Positions 54,502 through 64,000 of a DNA stretch of 64,000 nucleotides are shown piece after piece. The position numbers were made by a program, and so were the translations under genes. The stretch comes from JAHZKS01 sp047404135. GTDB taxonomy: Bacteria; Pseudomonadota; Alphaproteobacteria; Rickettsiales; JABSSG01. Numbering within the stretch: position 1 is the first letter of the stretch; the number at the start of each line of letters is the position of its first letter. The notes under the pieces were generated by a model, which had not been told where the DNA came from, did no database searches, and saw only the letters and a list, made by a program, of their open reading frames with translations. The stretch lies in NCBI GenBank assembly GCA_047404135.1, contig JBDOIT010000002.1, positions 62,001 to 126,000 on the forward strand, written 5' to 3'.

Positions 54502-55649
54502 TAAAGCTTAGTATATTCGGATCTACTGGATCTATTGGCGAACAAGCATTAGACATACTATCAAAATCAAAAAAAGGAGCTTTTAAAATACTTGCCCTTA
54601 CCGCAAACTCAAACCACAAAAAACTAGCCGAACAAGCCTTAACCTTCAAAGCTAAATACGCAGTTATAAAAGACAAAACTAAATATTTAGAGTTAAAAGA
54701 ATCATTAAGTGGAACTGACATTGAGGTTTTATCCGGAAACGAAGGAATAAACAAAGTGGCCTCTTTAGATAACGAAAAGGTAGTTGCGGGGATAAGCGGA
54801 TCTGCAGGACTTGAATCCACCTATATAGCGCTGAAGAATGGAGCGGATGTATTATTCGCCAATAAAGAAAGCTTAGTATGCGCAGGACAATTACTGAAAG
54901 ACGCAGAAAAAGAAGGAAACTCAAAGCTCATCCCATTAGATTCGGAGCATAATGCTATTTTCCAAGTATTCGAAAAGCACAACAGGGAGGCAATCAACAA
55001 AATAATACTTACAGCATCAGGTGGGCCTTTTAGAACTTTTTCTACAGAGGACCTTAAAAATGTTACTCCTGAGCAGGCGTTAAACCACCCAAACTGGGTA
55101 ATGGGTAAAAAAGTTACAATAGATTGCTCCACCCTATTCAACAAAGGCTTAGAATTAATAGAAGCCTACCATCTATTTGATATTCCTTTAGAGGATATAG
55201 ATGTAATAGTACACCCACAATCCACAGTTCACAGCATGGTTACCTATAATGATGGCAGCACCTTAGCCCAACTAGGTCCTCCAGACATGAGAATACCTAT
55301 CACACATGGGCTCTATTGGCCTTCTAGATACAATGGCAGAAGCATAGTCAAGCCTTTGGATTTTTCTAAGGTAAAATCTTTGGATTTTGAAGAGCCAAAA
55401 CATGATTTATTCCCATCTATAAATCTATGCAGGCACGCAGTTAAACTAGGAAAAAGCTACCCTGCCGCACTAAACGCAGCAAATGAAGTCGCAGTAGATC
55501 TATTCTTAAAAGGTCAGATAAAATTCTTAGATATATTTAAACTAGTTGAATCGTATCTGGACTCACATCAACCTAGTGAGGTAAAATCCATAGAGGAGTT
55601 GCTTGAGTTGGATACGGAGATGAAAACAACACTCAAGAAAAGACTTTGA
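54498..55649 (+). CDS. dxr: 1-deoxy-D-xylulose-5-phosphate reductoisomerase
   Basis: 383 residues. The NADPH site IFGSTGSIGEQALDIL, LFANKESLVCAG, PLDSEHNAIFQ, TASGGPFR and IDCSTLFNKGLELIEA are conserved. It is the committed step of the MEP isoprenoid pathway, whose product chain ends in the lipid made by UppS nearby. Confidence 0.97.
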   Translation: MIKLSIFGSTGSIGEQALDILSKSKKGAFKILALTANSNHKKLAEQALTFKAKYAVIKDKTKYLELKESLSGTDIEVLSGNEGINKVASLDNEKVVAGISGSAGLESTYIALKNGADVLFANKESLVCAGQLLKDAEKEGNSKLIPLDSEHNAIFQVFEKHNREAINKIILTASGGPFRTFSTEDLKNVTPEQALNHPNWVMGKKVTIDCSTLFNKGLELIEAYHLFDIPLEDIDVIVHPQSTVHSMVTYNDGSTLAQLGPPDMRIPITHGLYWPSRYNGRSIVKPLDFSKVKSLDFEEPKHDLFPSINLCRHAVKLGKSYPAALNAANEVAVDLFLKGQIKFLDIFKLVESYLDSHQPSEVKSIEELLELDTEMKTTLKKRL

Positions 55650-55973
55650 CTACTTAACCTTTTTGCTTTCACTGGGCCTGGTACTGTTTTTTCTAATAGA
55701 CCACCACAATATACAAAGAGACGGAAGGTATGCTTGATACATAACTACTATTATATCTACCCAAAATTTAACCAGTGCCCTGTATTTACCAAACATACGC
55801 CATATAGAGCATTGCTCTCATCGCCACAACCTTCTGCTGATCCTCGATTAGTAATGATTGGACTTTTAGGTACCAGAGATGCAATAGAAGAGCTTTATTA
55901 CTATACACAACTAGATAACCACTATGAGCCTGTCCAATTCACACTGATTGGAATCTTTCATGTAAGCGTTTAA
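55650..55973 (+). other. Stop-free stretch after dxr, small gene or relic
   Basis: In the 496-base gap between dxr and rseP, the dxr frame stays open for 107 codons after the dxr TGA, to TAA at 55971-55973. It has no ATG before the middle; the only early start is TTG 55734. The last 45 codons look like protein (GLLGTRDAIEELYYYTQLDN and HYEPVQFTLIGIF). I do not recognise it. It could be a TTG-started gene or the remains of one. The rest of the gap, 55974-56145, holds nothing I can identify. Confidence 0.3.
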
Positions 55974-56145
55974 ATGAATGCACGCCAGAAGATAACTTTC
56001 CTCATCAGAAAACTAAGCTATAGTTATAAAATTCTACATAATATAAAAACAGCTTCTTGAGTAGTCTGTATTAATAAAAATATTGCTCTCTTGCAAATTT
56101 CTCTAGTTGTTATATCCTTGCCCAGTCAATAATTATTTTCTGTAA

Positions 56146-57231
56146 ATGGCCTACGATTTTCTTCACGCAGTACTGGCTTTCATACTCACGATCACTATCG
56201 TGGTTTTCATACATGAATTAGGCCATTATTTAGTAGCTAAATTCAATGGGGTGAAAGTCACAGACTTCTCTGTTGGAATGGGTCCCAAGTTACTCTCATG
56301 GAAAGATAGGTCTGGTACTGAATGGAAAATATGTGCTATTCCTATCGGAGGATATGTAAAATTTTTAGGAGACACAGGCCCAACAAGCAGTTCATCTACC
56401 ACACTAAAGGGGTCAGAAAAAAAACAGGCTTTCCATACTAAATCTCTTTTCGCCAAATCAATGGTTGTAGTTGCGGGACCATTGGCCAATTTCCTTCTTG
56501 GGATGCTCATACTTACTTATTTTGCCTTTACCTATGGTCAAATGACTTCTTCTACTGAGATCAAAGATGTCTCCCCTAACACTCCAGCTTCAAGGATTGG
56601 TCTTCGTGCAGGAGATAAAATCACTTCTATTGATGGACAAAAAACTTCATCCTTCCAAGATGTAGCTGGATATATAACTCTTCACCCTAACATAGAAGTA
56701 AAACTTACCTTTGAACGAAACAACCAAGTGTTTGAAAGAAAGGTAACTCCGGGTTCACGACCTATAAAAGACACGCTAGGTCAGGACACAAAAATTGGCT
56801 ATCTTGGCGTAATGTTTGCAGCTCCTACCCATAAAACACTCTCTTTGACGGAATCTATCGCAACTGGTTACAAAGAAACCGTAAGAATAACAACGCTAAC
56901 TCTAAAAGCCATAAGCCAAATCGTTACCGGAAAAAGAGGAACGAAAGAATTGGGTGGACCAATAAAAATTGCTCGATATGCAAACTCTTCTATGGCGCAA
57001 GGATTTGCTGGAATGTTATTTTTTATCAGTATGATCTCTATAAATCTTGGACTAATTAACCTATTGCCCATACCTCCATTAGATGGGGGACACCTATTTC
57101 TTTACACCACAGAGGCACTTCTCGGCAAAAAGATTGCGGAATATATACAAAAATATACCATCAAAATTGGGTTTATACTCATCTTAGGATTAATGTTGCT
57201 TGCAATAACCAATGATATTATTTATTTTTAG
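56146..57231 (+). CDS. rseP: RseP-type site-2 intramembrane metalloprotease
   Basis: 361 residues. The zinc site is H23-E-x-x-H27 in VVFIHELGHYLVAKFNG; a PDZ domain (about 130-215) follows; the third zinc ligand is in LLPIPPLDGGHL. It cuts membrane anchors such as anti-sigma factors. It stands directly before bamA, the usual alphaproteobacterial order. Confidence 0.95.
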   Translation: MAYDFLHAVLAFILTITIVVFIHELGHYLVAKFNGVKVTDFSVGMGPKLLSWKDRSGTEWKICAIPIGGYVKFLGDTGPTSSSSTTLKGSEKKQAFHTKSLFAKSMVVVAGPLANFLLGMLILTYFAFTYGQMTSSTEIKDVSPNTPASRIGLRAGDKITSIDGQKTSSFQDVAGYITLHPNIEVKLTFERNNQVFERKVTPGSRPIKDTLGQDTKIGYLGVMFAAPTHKTLSLTESIATGYKETVRITTLTLKAISQIVTGKRGTKELGGPIKIARYANSSMAQGFAGMLFFISMISINLGLINLLPIPPLDGGHLFLYTTEALLGKKIAEYIQKYTIKIGFILILGLMLLAITNDIIYF

Positions 57232-57235
57232 GCAC

Positions 57236-59572
57236 ATGTATAAAATATTCACTTCAACATTATCAAGATTTCTTCTAACTCTTATTGTAGTATCAGCACT
57301 TTATATAACCGAGCTTTCTAATGCTGAAACAAGCTCTGGAAATATAGATTCTATAGCAATTACTGGAAACCATAGAACAGAGAAGTCTACAATTCTATCT
57401 TATACATCCTTTAAAAAAGGAAAAGGATATAGCAAAAAAGAATCTGATGAAGCTATAAAAGATCTTTATAACACAGGATTCTTCTCCAAAATCAACATAA
57501 ATTTCAATAACGGAAAACTGCTAATATCCGTTATAGAGAACCCAATAATAAACAAAGTTGATTTCAGAGGTAACAAGGCCTTAAAGACAGACAAGTTATC
57601 TCAAGAGCTATCTTCAAAAAGTAGAGCTTTCTTTTCCAAGTCAAAGCTGAATAGTGACATAAATAGAATTCTTGACCTATATAATAAATCCGGGCGTTTC
57701 TCCTCTAAAATCAGACCTCAGATAGCAACCCTTCCTCAGAACAGAGTAAATATACTGTTCAATATCGAAGAGGGCAAGAAGTCAGTAATTAAAAAAATCA
57801 TCTTCATAGGAAATAAAAAATTCTCAGACGGGAGGCTGAAATCCACACTAATGTCTAAAGAAGATAAAATATACAACATGTTTAGGGCTAATTATTATGA
57901 TGCTGACATCGTAGACTATGATAAAATATTGCTTGCAAAGTTCTACCATTCAGAAGGTTACGCAAACTTCAAGGTGATATCTGCTACAGCAGATATAGCA
58001 CAAGGCAGGAATGGATTCCTCCTTACGTACTCTATTGAAGAAGGGGATATATATAAATTTGGAAAAATCTCTATACAAAACAAAGTAAAGCAGATAAAAG
58101 ACAAAACGCTTCTAGAAAAGATCGCTTCAAAGAATGGAGATGTATTTAATTCTAAATTAGTGGATAATAGCACAGAAACCATCGCAAAATACCTGGCTGT
58201 AAACGGGTATCCTTTTGTAGATGTAACAGCAAAATACAACATAGACAAAAAGAAAAAAATAGTGAACATCGAGTATGTTACCTCTGAGGCTAAAAAGGTC
58301 TATGTTGGCAGGATAAATATAAAAGGTAATTTAAAAACTTATGACAGAGTTATAAGAAGAGAGGTTAGATTATCCGAAGGAGATCCATATAATTTCTTTC
58401 TGATTACCAACTCCGAAAAAAGATTACAAGATCTGGATTTCTTTGAAAAAGTAACAATTGAAACAAAGAAATCAAAAAATCCGGACGCAGTTGATCTTGA
58501 TGTATCTATTGTAGAAAAATCTACAGCATCTATTAATATATCTGCGGGTTATTCTACATCAGATGGCCCTTTAGCAATGCTTGGATTTACAGAGAAAAAC
58601 TTATTTGGACAAGGAAAGAGACTGAATCTTCAACTTCAGAAATCCCCATCAAGTTCAAATCTTGGCTTTGGTCTTACTCAGCCTAATTTCTTGCAAAGTT
58701 CAATTGACGCTGGGTTCAGCATGAAACACTCCACACAAGATAACAAAACATCCTCACTTGGTGCGCAATCTAATACTCTTCCTTACAACTCTAGCCATAA
58801 ATCAGCATCTGTATTTATAAACTATGAAATAACAGAAGGATTATCTCATAACGTCACATACTCCATGGCGAGTAATACAATAAAAGACTTAGATACTAAC
58901 TCTGCATCCATATTCCAAGAGCAATCTGGTAAAAACACTATATCCTCTATTGGACATAATTTATTCTATGATAAAACTGATAGTGCAACTAACCCAACAA
59001 AAGGTTATGCCGTCAGTTTTGGACAATCCCTTTCGGGTCTTGGAGGAGATTCTAAATATATAAAACATTCCTTGGAAGCATCATATTATACACCAATAAC
59101 ACGAGACATTGTGTTAAAGTTTTCTGCATCCGCGGGTAATATAAAAGGCCTTGGAAAGTCTGTAAGACTAGATGAAAATTTCCAACTAGGAGAATATTCT
59201 CTCAGGGGCTTTGATTGCTCCGGTGTCGGCCCTAGGCATAAAGTTGGAGCAGAAGGTGCATTAGGTGGAAAAAGTTTCTATACTGGTACAATAGAAGCAA
59301 AATTCCCTATACCTGGACTCCCAAAAGATGCTGATGTTTTTGGATCTGTATTTTCTGACTTCGGTACCTTATGGGGTGTCGATATACCTAAGAACTCAGC
59401 GTATACAAGATCTGAATTTAATCATGATAGATCCATCAGATCTTCTGCGGGCCTTGGTATTATTTGGATAACAAATATGGGGCCATTGAGAATTGACTAC
59501 GCAAAAGCCTTAAAGAAACAGAAGTATGATAAAACCAGAAATTTATTATTCTCCTTCTCAACGTTATTCTAA
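57236..59572 (+). CDS. bamA: BamA outer-membrane protein assembly factor
   Basis: 778 residues from ATG 57236 (signal peptide about 1-30, ending SNAETSSG). Five POTRA domains (about 35-430) and a C-terminal 16-strand barrel (about 450-778) with the family motif GEYSLRGFDCSG and a final aromatic (STLF). It inserts beta-barrel proteins into the outer membrane. An ATG at 57212 adds eight residues inside rseP and is less likely. Confidence 0.95.
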   Translation: MYKIFTSTLSRFLLTLIVVSALYITELSNAETSSGNIDSIAITGNHRTEKSTILSYTSFKKGKGYSKKESDEAIKDLYNTGFFSKININFNNGKLLISVIENPIINKVDFRGNKALKTDKLSQELSSKSRAFFSKSKLNSDINRILDLYNKSGRFSSKIRPQIATLPQNRVNILFNIEEGKKSVIKKIIFIGNKKFSDGRLKSTLMSKEDKIYNMFRANYYDADIVDYDKILLAKFYHSEGYANFKVISATADIAQGRNGFLLTYSIEEGDIYKFGKISIQNKVKQIKDKTLLEKIASKNGDVFNSKLVDNSTETIAKYLAVNGYPFVDVTAKYNIDKKKKIVNIEYVTSEAKKVYVGRINIKGNLKTYDRVIRREVRLSEGDPYNFFLITNSEKRLQDLDFFEKVTIETKKSKNPDAVDLDVSIVEKSTASINISAGYSTSDGPLAMLGFTEKNLFGQGKRLNLQLQKSPSSSNLGFGLTQPNFLQSSIDAGFSMKHSTQDNKTSSLGAQSNTLPYNSSHKSASVFINYEITEGLSHNVTYSMASNTIKDLDTNSASIFQEQSGKNTISSIGHNLFYDKTDSATNPTKGYAVSFGQSLSGLGGDSKYIKHSLEASYYTPITRDIVLKFSASAGNIKGLGKSVRLDENFQLGEYSLRGFDCSGVGPRHKVGAEGALGGKSFYTGTIEAKFPIPGLPKDADVFGSVFSDFGTLWGVDIPKNSAYTRSEFNHDRSIRSSAGLGIIWITNMGPLRIDYAKALKKQKYDKTRNLLFSFSTLF

Positions 59573-59575
59573 GAT

Positions 59576-60100
59576 ATGAAAAATTTATTTATTGCACTTT
59601 CAATATTGTTTTATTTCTCATACTCTTCTGCAGATCAAGTTATCTCTACGCTAGATGTAGACAAAGTAATCACTAGTTCAGATTCTTACACTCATTTTAA
59701 AGCTTCCTGGGACAAGGATAATGCAAAATACAAAAAAGAATTAGAGAGTTATGAATCTAAGATGATAGATCTAGATAAACAAATAATCTCACAAACTGGC
59801 TCCGTAGGTACTACAGAACTAGAAAAGATGAAAAGGAAATTAGAGCAATATGAAACAGCTATACAGAGATTAGTTGTAGATAGAAAAAACAAACTTGATT
59901 CATCATTTTCTAAAGCTATATTCGAAATAAAATCTACATTGTTGCATTTAGTAGCGAGCTACTCACAAAAAAATGGGATATCTATGGTTCTACCAAAATC
60001 ACAAGTAGTATATAATGATAACATGTCTGATATAACGGATAAAATTTTAGCAGCCCTTAATTCTGAATTAAAGAGAGTATCTTCACATGGAAATATCTAA
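59576..60100 (+). CDS. skp: Skp/OmpH-like periplasmic chaperone
   Basis: 174 residues: signal peptide (about 1-19, LFIALSILFYFSYSSAD), a short strand STLDVDKVITSS, and a long coiled coil ending ISMVLPKSQVVYND, which is how OmpH/Skp proteins look. It holds unfolded outer-membrane proteins for BamA just upstream. Confidence 0.85.
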   Translation: MKNLFIALSILFYFSYSSADQVISTLDVDKVITSSDSYTHFKASWDKDNAKYKKELESYESKMIDLDKQIISQTGSVGTTELEKMKRKLEQYETAIQRLVVDRKNKLDSSFSKAIFEIKSTLLHLVASYSQKNGISMVLPKSQVVYNDNMSDITDKILAALNSELKRVSSHGNI

Positions 60101-61130
60101 TCATTTCTATACCCCAAAGACTCTATCCTTACTATCTATATCTAAACATATAGATTCTACCCTTTATCAAAATGGAGAAAAGATTTCTATATCTGATAGT
60201 ATAAAAGTCAAGGGTATCGGAGATATCTCTACAGGAACTAAAGAGCAAATTGGATTTATTGAGTCAAAGAAGTATCTGAAGTTTTTAGGTGATACAGACC
60301 TACTTGCCTGCATCACTTCCATATCGGCATTAGAGTTTGCTCCCAAAGATTTGATCTTACTAGTGGTAGAAAATCCAGGTGTACAATATGCTAAAGCTTC
60401 CACGTTGCTATACCCCACCCCATCTCCATCAAAACCACAAAGCAAAAATTATTACATCTCACCCACTGCTGTCCTAGGAAAAGGGTCTGAAATAGATTTT
60501 GGATGCTATATAGGAGAAAATGTAGTAATAGGAGATAATGTAAAAATTCATCCAAACACTTATATAGGTGGCAATGTTAAGATAGGCAGCAACTGCATTA
60601 TTTATAGCAATGTCACGATACAATGCAGCATCATAGGGAATAATGCAATTATTCATCCTGGTGCTCAAATAGGCCAAGATGGATTTGGTTATAAAACAGA
60701 ACATGGAAAACATATAAAAGTTCCACAGATAGGAAATGTTTTAATCGGAAATAGAGTGGAAATTGGCTCTAATACATGCATAGATCGGGGCACAATAACC
60801 AGCACAATAATCAAAGATGAGTGTAAGCTTGATAATATGGTGCAAATAGGACATAATGTTGAGCTTGGCAAAGGGTGTATTATTGTATCTCACGTTGGGA
60901 TTGCTGGAAGCACTAAGCTCGGTGACTATGTGGTTGTAGCTGGACAAACTGGAATTACAGATCACTTAAAAATAGCTGACCATGTGCAAATTGGTGTTGA
61001 CTCTACTGTTACTACAGATATAACAGAAAAAGGTCAAGTAGTAATGGGATATCCAGCAAAGCCACGAAGGCAATTCTGGAAACAGGAACTTTTACTAAAA
61101 AAAATGTTAAACAATAAATTAAAAAAATGA
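60087..61130 (+). CDS. lpxD: UDP-3-O-acylglucosamine N-acyltransferase
   Basis: 347 residues. An N-terminal uridine-binding domain (1-110), then left-handed beta-helix hexapeptide repeats and the catalytic H256 in VQIGHNVELG. Third step of lipid A synthesis. It overlaps skp by 14 bases. Confidence 0.95.
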   Translation: MEISNHFYTPKTLSLLSISKHIDSTLYQNGEKISISDSIKVKGIGDISTGTKEQIGFIESKKYLKFLGDTDLLACITSISALEFAPKDLILLVVENPGVQYAKASTLLYPTPSPSKPQSKNYYISPTAVLGKGSEIDFGCYIGENVVIGDNVKIHPNTYIGGNVKIGSNCIIYSNVTIQCSIIGNNAIIHPGAQIGQDGFGYKTEHGKHIKVPQIGNVLIGNRVEIGSNTCIDRGTITSTIIKDECKLDNMVQIGHNVELGKGCIIVSHVGIAGSTKLGDYVVVAGQTGITDHLKIADHVQIGVDSTVTTDITEKGQVVMGYPAKPRRQFWKQELLLKKMLNNKLKK

Positions 61131-61579
61131 CTGAAACAAAAATCGATATTAGTGAAATAATGAAATCTATACCACATAGATATCCATTTTTACTCGTAGA
61201 TAGAATAATAGATTTGAAGAAATCTGAATCTGCTATAGGAATAAAAAACGTTACAATAAACGAACAATTCTTCCAAGGTCATTTTCCCTCAAATCCAGTT
61301 ATGCCAGGGGTACTTATCATAGAAGCGCTAGCGCAAACAGCTGGAGTTCTAATATGCAAATCAGGGCATTATGACGCTGAATGGTCAGTGTATTTCAGTA
61401 AAATAGAAGAAGTAAAATTCAAAAAAATGTTGGTTCCTGGTGATCAATTAATAATGAAAGTAAAAATCGACGGGCACAAAATGGGTTTCTGGAAAATAAC
61501 GGCAGAAGCGTTTGTTGATGATATCAGCGCCACAACTGCGAAATTTTCAGTAAAAGTAGTAAAAAAACACAATGCTTAA
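61127..61579 (+). CDS. fabZ: 3-hydroxyacyl-ACP dehydratase FabZ
   Basis: 150 residues. Active-site H52 in GHFPSNPVMPGVLIIEALAQ and E66 are present, on a hot-dog fold. It competes with LpxA/LpxD for hydroxyacyl-ACP and is translated from an overlapping start between them. Confidence 0.96.
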   Translation: MTETKIDISEIMKSIPHRYPFLLVDRIIDLKKSESAIGIKNVTINEQFFQGHFPSNPVMPGVLIIEALAQTAGVLICKSGHYDAEWSVYFSKIEEVKFKKMLVPGDQLIMKVKIDGHKMGFWKITAEAFVDDISATTAKFSVKVVKKHNA

Positions 61580-62378
61580 TGTACACAAAACAGCAATAAT
61601 AGAAGAAGGTGCACAAGTAGGGAAGAATGTTTCAATTGGCCCTTACTCTATTATTGGCCCAAATGTAGTTCTACATGATGACGTAGTAATAAAATCCCAT
61701 GTTGTAATAGAAGGACATACAACAATTGGAAGCAACACTACAATATACCAATTCGCTTCTATAGGAAGCGTAACTCAAGATCTAAAATACAAAGGAGAAA
61801 AGTCAGAGCTTATCATAGGAAAGAATAACATTATCAGAGAATATGTTACTATGAACCCAGGAACAGATGCTGGAACTAAAACTATCGTAGGAAATAATTG
61901 CCTCTTTATGGTTTCTGCACATGTAGCGCATGACTGTATCGTAGGTGATTATGTAATCTTTGCAAACAACGCCACTATAGGAGGGCATGCGGAAGTAGAT
62001 GACTACGCTATACTTGGTGGGCTCAGCGCAGTTGTACAATTCACAAAAGTTGGTAAACACGCAATGCTTGGTGGAATGTCATTAGCTACAACTGATGTCC
62101 CCCCTTATGCAATGGTGATGACAGATCCAGCAAAAATTGATGGAATAAATTTAGTGGGGCTAAAAAGAAGAGAATTCACAAAGCAGCAGATAAAAAATCT
62201 AAAGGATTCTTATGAGATACTGTTCTCCTACAAAACACTCATGGCTGAATCTATAAAAGAAATAGAAAGCAATTTTGAGGATTGCACGGCAGTGCAACAT
62301 CTTCTTGATTTCTTAAAATTAGAGCGCAAGAAAGGATTGGTAAAACATAAAAACTTCTATTCAAATGTTAAAACTTAA
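61572..62378 (+). CDS. lpxA: UDP-N-acetylglucosamine acyltransferase
   Basis: 268 residues. Hexapeptide repeats with catalytic H120 in SAHVAHDCIVGD and the C-terminal helical segment GINLVGLKRREFTKQQIK. First step of lipid A synthesis. It overlaps fabZ by 8 bases and lpxI by 14. Confidence 0.96.
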   Translation: MLNVHKTAIIEEGAQVGKNVSIGPYSIIGPNVVLHDDVVIKSHVVIEGHTTIGSNTTIYQFASIGSVTQDLKYKGEKSELIIGKNNIIREYVTMNPGTDAGTKTIVGNNCLFMVSAHVAHDCIVGDYVIFANNATIGGHAEVDDYAILGGLSAVVQFTKVGKHAMLGGMSLATTDVPPYAMVMTDPAKIDGINLVGLKRREFTKQQIKNLKDSYEILFSYKTLMAESIKEIESNFEDCTAVQHLLDFLKLERKKGLVKHKNFYSNVKT

Positions 62379-63195
62379 ACAAAAGATAGGTTTGATTATT
62401 GGCGGTGGAAGAGCCCCAAAAATTATTATTGATCAGCTACTTAAGGATAAAGAAGATTTTGTCGTTATCGCACTTTCAGGGCATACATCCCCATCATCTG
62501 TCAATTCAAAAATGAAGCATGAGTGGGTCAATATTGGACAAATAAAAAAGACCTTCGATTTACTAAAGAAACATAACATCTCTTGTGTATCTTTTATAGG
62601 TAGCGTAAATAGACCATCTCTTTCTAATGTAAAAACCGATATAGAGGCTTCATTGTTTCTGCCAAAAATGGGTTTCAAAAAATTTGTTGGAGGAGACGAT
62701 AAACTATTATCTAGCCTCATGGGTTTATTTGAACAACAAGGTTTCCATATTCTACCAGCCACTTCTATAGCTTCATCCATGAAAGCAGAGAAAGGAACGC
62801 TAGGAAAAATAGCACCCAAGAAACATGAAATTAAAGACATAGAAGAAGGAGCTAGCATACTTGATCTCATCAGCTCAGCAGATATTGGTCAAGCATTGGT
62901 AATAGAAAAAGGTTACGTTCTAGGGGTAGAAGCTGCAGAAGGAACACAGCGCCTTATAAAAAGATGCAAGTCGCTAAAGAAGGAACAAAACAAATGCGGA
63001 GTCTTAGTAAAAATAAAGAAAAAAAATCAAGATACAAGAGTTGACCTACCATCTATAGGAGTAAAAACAATAGATGCAGTAAAGAATGCGGGGTTACGTG
63101 GAATTGCTATACAAAGTGAGTATAGCATTATCATAGACAAGGAAAAGGTAATAAAAAAAGCTAATGAAAATAATATATTTTTGGTAGGAATATGA
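62365..63195 (+). CDS. lpxI: UDP-2,3-diacylglucosamine pyrophosphatase LpxI
   Basis: 276 residues. It begins KIGLIIGGGRAPKIIIDQLL and has GVEAAEGTQRLIKRCKSL and DLPSIGVKTIDAVKNAGLRG, the LpxI (DUF1009) pattern that replaces LpxH in alphaproteobacteria. Fourth step of lipid A synthesis. lpxB, usually next, is not here. Confidence 0.93.
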   Translation: MLKLKQKIGLIIGGGRAPKIIIDQLLKDKEDFVVIALSGHTSPSSVNSKMKHEWVNIGQIKKTFDLLKKHNISCVSFIGSVNRPSLSNVKTDIEASLFLPKMGFKKFVGGDDKLLSSLMGLFEQQGFHILPATSIASSMKAEKGTLGKIAPKKHEIKDIEEGASILDLISSADIGQALVIEKGYVLGVEAAEGTQRLIKRCKSLKKEQNKCGVLVKIKKKNQDTRVDLPSIGVKTIDAVKNAGLRGIAIQSEYSIIIDKEKVIKKANENNIFLVGI

Positions 63196-63731
63196 TTGGA
63201 AAAAACACCGTAAAGTTCATCAGTGAAATTTTACCTGTTGCAGCATTTTTTGTTACATATAAATTTTATGGAATCATAGAGGCCACCGTAGCAATAGTTA
63301 TTCTGTCGCTGCTTGGACTGATTATTATATATTTCTCAAACCATAAAGCATCTCCAATGCATCTATTCACTGTAGCTATTATTTCAGTTTTCGGAGGACT
63401 AACAATAGTTAGTAATAATACTGCGTTCATAAAAATGAAACCAACTATTATAAACCTCCTATTTGCTGCCATACTTGGATTTGGCCTAATGAAGAAAAAG
63501 TTGTTCTTAAAAAAGTTACTTGGTGAAAAAATAGAGCTCACGCAAAATAATTGGTCTAATTTATCCAAGAAATTCATTCTGTTCTTTGTATCTCTTGCCA
63601 TAACAAACGAAGTCGTATGGAGGAATTTTGCAGAAGAAACATGGATATATTTCAAAACATTTGGTATCTTGCCGATAACGATACTATTCGTATTATCTCA
63701 AGCGAGATTTATTTTGAGAAATAAGAGCTAA
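63192..63731 (+). CDS. yciB: YciB/IspZ family inner-membrane protein
   Basis: 179 residues, about five membrane spans. NEVVWRNFAEETWIYFKTFG and ILPITILFVLSQARF match the septation protein family A. It has been linked to septation and envelope integrity in other bacteria. It overlaps lpxI by 4 bases and the convergent hemA by 4. Confidence 0.9.
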   Translation: MIGKNTVKFISEILPVAAFFVTYKFYGIIEATVAIVILSLLGLIIIYFSNHKASPMHLFTVAIISVFGGLTIVSNNTAFIKMKPTIINLLFAAILGFGLMKKKLFLKKLLGEKIELTQNNWSNLSKKFILFFVSLAITNEVVWRNFAEETWIYFKTFGILPITILFVLSQARFILRNKS

Positions 63732-64000
63732 CTAGCTACTTCTTCAATATTCAAATTGGACAATACAACTTTCAAAGATCTTACAAAATGCTGAATCATC
63801 TCATCTGTATGACAAGGGGTAGGGGTGATTCTAAGTCTTTCAGTTCCTCTAGGAACTGTAGGAAAGTTAATATGCTGCAAGTATATACCAAAGTCATTCA
63901 ATAGCACATTACAAGCTCTTTCTGCCTTCAAAGGATCATTGATAATCACAGGGATAATATGCGTATCGTTCTTTAGAATGTTAATTTTACTGTTCTCAAG
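63728..64000 (-). CDS. hemA: 5-aminolevulinate synthase, N-terminus beyond the window edge
   Basis: The last 90 residues of an ALAS. ACNVLLNDFGIYLQHINFPT and VPRGTERLRITPTPCHTDEM are diagnostic. It condenses glycine and succinyl-CoA, the first step of heme synthesis in alphaproteobacteria. It reads on to the right edge without a stop, and its own stop overlaps the yciB stop. Confidence 0.92.
   Translation of the reverse strand, partial: LENSKINILKNDTHIIPVIINDPLKAERACNVLLNDFGIYLQHINFPTVPRGTERLRITPTPCHTDEMIQHFVRSLKVVLSNLNIEEVAS

Overview
The window is AT-rich chromosomal DNA from an alphaproteobacterium, most likely a host-associated or intracellular lineage of the Rickettsiales/Holosporales kind. 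Alphaproteobacterial marks are an NDUFA12-type complex I protein beside mlaD, the order atpI-atpB-atpE-atpF'-atpF, an ALAS-type hemA, LpxI, PrtD/PrtE-like type I secretion and the dCTP deaminase family. Host association is inferred from the base composition, tight gene packing (several convergent genes overlap at their stops) and the many decaying genes. The lineage is not proven by anything visible here. No insertion sequence, CRISPR array or prophage was found.

Layout. 1-1241: an unrecognised gene running off the left edge, then a decayed FG-GAP repeat fragment. 1242-4252 (minus): CinA-like, trpS, rnhA, NDUFA12, mlaD. 4241-7634 (plus): promoter, map, a broken radC, a 640-residue orphan. 7635-14946 (minus): the rpmH-rnpA-yidD-yidC block with an ArgB-like protein, thioredoxin and a pentapeptide-repeat protein; mgtE; tRNA-Leu; ppa. 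15034-20063 (plus): tRNA-Ser, a type I secretion pair and an MFS exporter. 20049-27344 (mostly minus): plsY, a transaldolase-family aldolase, a truncated CPBP protease, a 1135-residue multi-cofactor oxidoreductase, hslU, hslV. 27467-33456 (plus): HIT protein, dcd, dsbA-like, the F0 part of ATP synthase interrupted by a family-10 glycosyltransferase gene, tmk. 34062-37038: an ABC importer pair. 37031-51962 (minus): cca, then pnp-rpsO-truB-rbfA-infB-nusA-rimP, an orphan, rpsA, cmk and RNase E/G. 52259-63731 (plus): hemF, uppS, cdsA, dxr, rseP, bamA, skp, lpxD, fabZ, lpxA, lpxI, yciB. The right edge cuts hemA.

The genes cover translation and RNA turnover, envelope building (lipid A, undecaprenyl phosphate, phospholipid, outer-membrane protein assembly), oxidative energy metabolism and heme synthesis. 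Good sigma70-like promoters are visible before map, rpmH, tRNA-Ser, rimP and rpsA. The rimP-nusA-infB leader has an intrinsic terminator directly behind its promoter, and the rpsA leader has a UUCG hairpin with an alternative pairing.

Most worth a second look: the ArgB homolog lacking both catalytic lysines; the Nfn-like single-chain oxidoreductase behind hslVU; the regulatory leaders of rimP-nusA and rpsA; the glycosyltransferase inside the ATP synthase cluster; and at least six gene relics that show continuing genome reduction.
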